Notes under the pieces: model-generated
Told to the model about the DNA's origin: nothing
The model's input: only the letters and a program-made list of their open reading frames with translations
Databases searched by the model: none
Assembly (NCBI GenBank): GCA_001414345.1
Contig: LLCB01000031.1
Location: 124,001 to 188,000, forward strand
Direction: 5' to 3'
DNA from: Hymenoscyphus infarciens
Taxonomy: Eukaryota > Ascomycota > Leotiomycetes > Helotiales > Helotiaceae
DNA: 64,000 bases
Shown: in pieces, positions 60,617-64,000 of the stretch
Numbering within the stretch: position 1 is the first letter of the stretch
How the letters are laid out: every line of letters starts with the position of its first letter
Translations under genes and position numbers: made by a program

Positions 60617-61017
60617 TCTGACTAACCGTTATATTACAGTTGTTTTATAGTCTAAAATATAGTACAGTTAATTCTTATTAACCACGCATAGGCAGTAGTT
60701 AAATTATTATAGTAAACCTATATAACTGCTATATTAAAAATAACTAATAACTTAAGAAACTATTAAAAGGACTTAACTATAGCTTATTTATTAGCAGCTA
60801 TATTAGATATAATTATATAATAATTTAAATAGTAATTTTCAAACGTTATAGTTATATTATTTTAATAGTAGTATTATAGTAATTAATAACTTAACTATTA
60901 TATTAAAAATAATAGCTCTTAGTATGTTTATAGTAGACTATATACTAACGGTTAGCGAGAACTAACGGTTAGAGAAGATTTGATTAGCTAGATCTCTACC
61001 TCTTATTTTCCCGCTTA

Positions 61018-61089
61018 GGCTTTCTAGCTTTCTAGCTTTCCGGCTTTCTAGCTTTTAGCTTTCTAGCTTTCCAGCTTTCTAGCTTTCTT
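61018..61089 (+). repeat. CTTTCTAG tandem array
   Basis: About nine imperfect copies of an 8-bp unit with CTTTCCGG, CTTTTAG and CTTTCCAG variants. Confidence 0.9.
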
Positions 61090-63319
61090 ATACTCTAGTA
61101 ATTAATTAAGGCTATTTATATCTAGTAAATATTCTAATTAATATATATTAATTTATCGCTACCCTAGATTTTAAGAAGGTTAGTATCGTTTATAAAGAGT
61201 TACTAGTTTACTACGTCTTAGCGAAAAGAAATAAGATAAAGTATCTTATTTTATATCTTAAGAGATAGTAAACTAATAATATCGTAGAAGTTAGAGAGCT
61301 TATATACTAGTACTTTAAGTATAGTATCGTCTATATTAGTAGGCTTAACTAGAGTTACTTTAATAAAAACCCGGGTTAGTATAGTAGAATAGATCTTAGT
61401 ACTATAAATATTATCAATACGACTTATAAAGCTATTATAGTAGTAAATAAAATCCCTACAACGGAAAACATAGCGTTTTTTACTATATAAAAGTTAGTAA
61501 GCCTATTATATTATAGTATTATAGTCTCGTCTATAGTGAAAATTCCCGTCGATTTTCACTAAGTTCTAAGGTTCTATCTAGCTATACTCTAAACCCGGCA
61601 CTAATATAAAGTATACTCTAATAACATATATAACTATAATATAAAAATAAGATTTTATTATATATAAATATAGAATAGAGTAAACGTATTACTTCTATTT
61701 AACTTTAGAATTATAAAACTATTACATTATTATAATATAGCTTACTAAAATTAGACTAGGCTTAGAGGTAGATAGACAACTAGAGCTTAAAGAGCTAGAG
61801 ACTTAGTAAAAATTTAACTCTTATAATAACTAAAATCTCTAGAATGAAAAGCAAAATATAGCTATAAAAAGAAGAATATACTTACTTAAAATTAAAGGCT
61901 AATTTCTTATACTAGTAAAGTAACTAAGATCTTAAAGATATAATATTTAGCTAGCTATAATTAATAATATATATATTTTTAATTATATTACTAAAGATAG
62001 AATCTACTTTATCTAGGCGAATTAATAAGTCTAATACTATTCTATAGTATTTTCTAGTAATCCTACTAATAACTACTAGCTTTTAGTAGTTTAGATTAGT
62101 AGTAATACCTTTCTCTAAGACTTTATCGTCGTCTTCTATATTATTAACCCTATTTAATTAGTATATTTTATAAGAGGAAAAAGAATATATATATTTCTTA
62201 CTCTAACTTTAGTAGTAAGGAGGTAAAAACATCTAGTAATAAAGTATATAAACGCTTAAACTACTTACTTAAACTTAGCTCTAAGTGTTTAAAAGCTCTA
62301 AGAATAAGTAAACGAGTTATAAGCTTAAAATTATACTTTAAAAGTAAGTCTCGTTCTAGATTAATATAGTTAGTATTATAGATCTTAGCCTTGAAATCCC
62401 TATATATTTATTAGAATTTAATTATATATATAAAATAATAAATAACTTACTTATATATAAATTCCCTAGCCTAAATAGTATTAATAGAAGGAATACTAAA
62501 TTTCTATATTATTAAATTATAATAAACCCTTATATAAACGTTTAGGCGTACTTAATCTCGTCTTATACTCTTACTCTATATAGTTTTTAATTACTCTACT
62601 CTAGTATATCTAGGAATATTATTTAACTATTCTAGAGCTTTAGTAAGTTTATTTACTAGAATTAGTATAGATCTAAGAGACATTACTAGAGTACTTTATA
62701 CTAATTAATTATAAGTAGCTTATAGATTTATTTTAGAGGATTAAGTATAGTATTTATATAACTATTAAAAAAGTAGTTAAGAACCTAGTATATTTAACTT
62801 AAAAGTAAGGCGATCCTAGGTAGAAAGCAACTCCAAGAGTACTAATATACTCGATTTTACTAGAGTAGTAAAGGTTAATATAATCTAGTTAATATAGAAA
62901 CTAGAAGAGTTAATATTAGAATAATCTTTAAATACTCTATTAAAACCCTTTTTAAAAAAAGACTTAATATATTAATCTTAGAGGAAAAGCTATAGTAGGA
63001 TTAGTATAATAATTAACTATTAGGTATATTACTAGAAGGAATAAGAGCTAATATTATAAGCTAGTAAGAGTAAAGATTACTATTTAGGCAGAAAAGAAAG
63101 CTTTCTTAATACTTTAATATAAATTAAAAGGCTCTAAGTAGTAAGAATCGAGTCTTTTAATATAAAATAAGATAATTTATTTAATCTATTATACTCTATA
63201 TAAGAGAGATCAAGAGGGTTTAAGAGTATATAGTCTATAGCTAGTAATAGATAATAGGTTAGAGGTTTATATAATAAGCCTATAAATAAATTAGTCGGTT
63301 ATATTCTTAGTAAATAAGC

Positions 63320-63402
63320 TAGACATTCTAGAATCTAGAATCTAGAATCTAGAATCTAGAATCTAGATATTCTAGATATTCTAGACATTCTAGACATTCT
63401 AG
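63320..63402 (+). repeat. ATCTAGA / ACATTCTAG tandem array
   Basis: Six copies of the 7-bp unit ATCTAGA followed by four copies of a 9-10-bp TCTAGA(C/T)ATT unit. The unit is itself partly palindromic. Confidence 0.9.
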
Positions 63403-64000
63403 TAACCTAAAGATTCTAGAGACCTAATAATCTAGTAAGTAATAATAAAAGAATGAATTTATATACCTATCTTTGCCTTATATTTATTCTAAGTATCTTT
63501 AGTATATAGCTTATCTAGATACGTACGCTGTCTTTGAATTTCGTAGTAATATCTCCTATGTAAAATAATATCGAAATTAAGCTTATAACGATTAGATATA
63601 TGGATTTCGCATAGCTTATAGCTAATATTGCCTATAAGACTATAAATCCTAGTATTTTTATTAGCTCCCTTTATATTAGTAGTAAAGTTAAGAATAAAGG
63701 AGTAAATAAAGGTAAAGACCTCGTTAATATTAAGCTTAATACTCTTATCTAAAGCTTAAAATATAGTACTAAGAGCTTTATACACTTTCTTAAGACTAGA
63801 ACTATAGAGTCTAAGAGTTAATAGTAGTATATTAACTTAGTGATTTTATTTCTTATTTATAAAGCTAGTAATAAATAAGTAAATACCTATAAGTAATTAG
63901 AATATATTATAATAAAGGCTAAAGCTATTAGAGAAGTAAAGAAGTAGTACTATAAGAATTACTTTGTTTTACTACTTAGAATAATAGAAATTATTAATAA

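Larger units (their letters stand above)
60617..64000. other. AT-rich, RIP-like block running off the window
   Basis: Over 3.3 kb of TA-rich sequence with scarce CA/TG and C/G, stops in every frame and several tandem arrays. It has the appearance of a repeat-rich, RIP-mutated AT isochore. No gene can be present in recognisable form. Element boundaries cannot be set because the block continues beyond the window. Confidence 0.7.

Noticed and set aside
1..64000. CRISPR array, bacterial operon or prophage
   Set aside because: Spliced eukaryotic genes throughout. The short tandem arrays have no spacers.
1..64000. tRNA or rRNA genes
   Set aside because: I looked for the T-loop GTTCGA/GTTCAA context with a matching acceptor stem and found no convincing case by eye. 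A tRNAscan run could still find one.

Overview
The window is chromosomal DNA of a filamentous ascomycete (Pezizomycotina). It is most likely a Leotiomycete/Helotiales-type fungus, which I infer from gene content and not from any search. The support is: dozens of short introns (43-78 nt, GT..AG with CTAAC/CTAAT-like branch sites); Zn2Cys6 and C2H2 regulators; a PPIL4-type cyclophilin, gamma-tubulin and Nup85; fungal-only families (DUF6590, DUF3176, a HeLo-like NLR N-terminal domain); and long AT-rich tracts that look like repeats decayed by RIP (repeat-induced point mutation).

Layout. 0.3-9.5 kb: a secreted Ser/Thr/Pro-rich protein (-), the spliceosomal cyclophilin-RRM protein Cyp6/PPIL4 (-), a long gene-poor leader with a decayed coding tract, and a 486-aa Zn2Cys6 factor (+). 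9.5-16.3 kb: a quiet region with a terminal-inverted-repeat element, an acidic F-box-like protein and the 3' remnant of a DUF3176 membrane protein. 16.5-26.3 kb: a housekeeping island with NUP85 (-) and gamma-tubulin (+) sharing one 0.4-kb divergent promoter, then two small hydrophilin/LEA-like genes and a conserved unknown. 26.3-38 kb: accessory DNA with a 515-bp hAT-type miniature element, an orphan gene, an eight-finger C2H2 protein, a gene with three in-frame TGA codons, and a truncated Zn2Cys6 gene with a 10-nt exon. 38-45 kb: RIB1 (GTP cyclohydrolase II), a GABA/amino-acid permease with an apparent GC-AG intron, and a class II aldolase/adducin protein. 45.8-50 kb: a broken DUF6590 gene and two nested hAT-type elements, both with exact 8-bp target duplications. 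50.1-55.3 kb: one 1707-aa gene with a HeLo-like N-terminus. 55.3-64 kb: mostly AT-rich relics, with one small probably mitochondrial gene; the window ends inside an AT-rich block.

Many genes here have a first exon or internal introns that are invisible if only open frames are read. Several introns are multiples of three without stops (45 nt in cyp6, 54 nt in the Zn2Cys6 gene) and would be translated by mistake. The exon joins given here were worked out by reading splice sites, phase and family motifs by eye; no database or RNA evidence was available.
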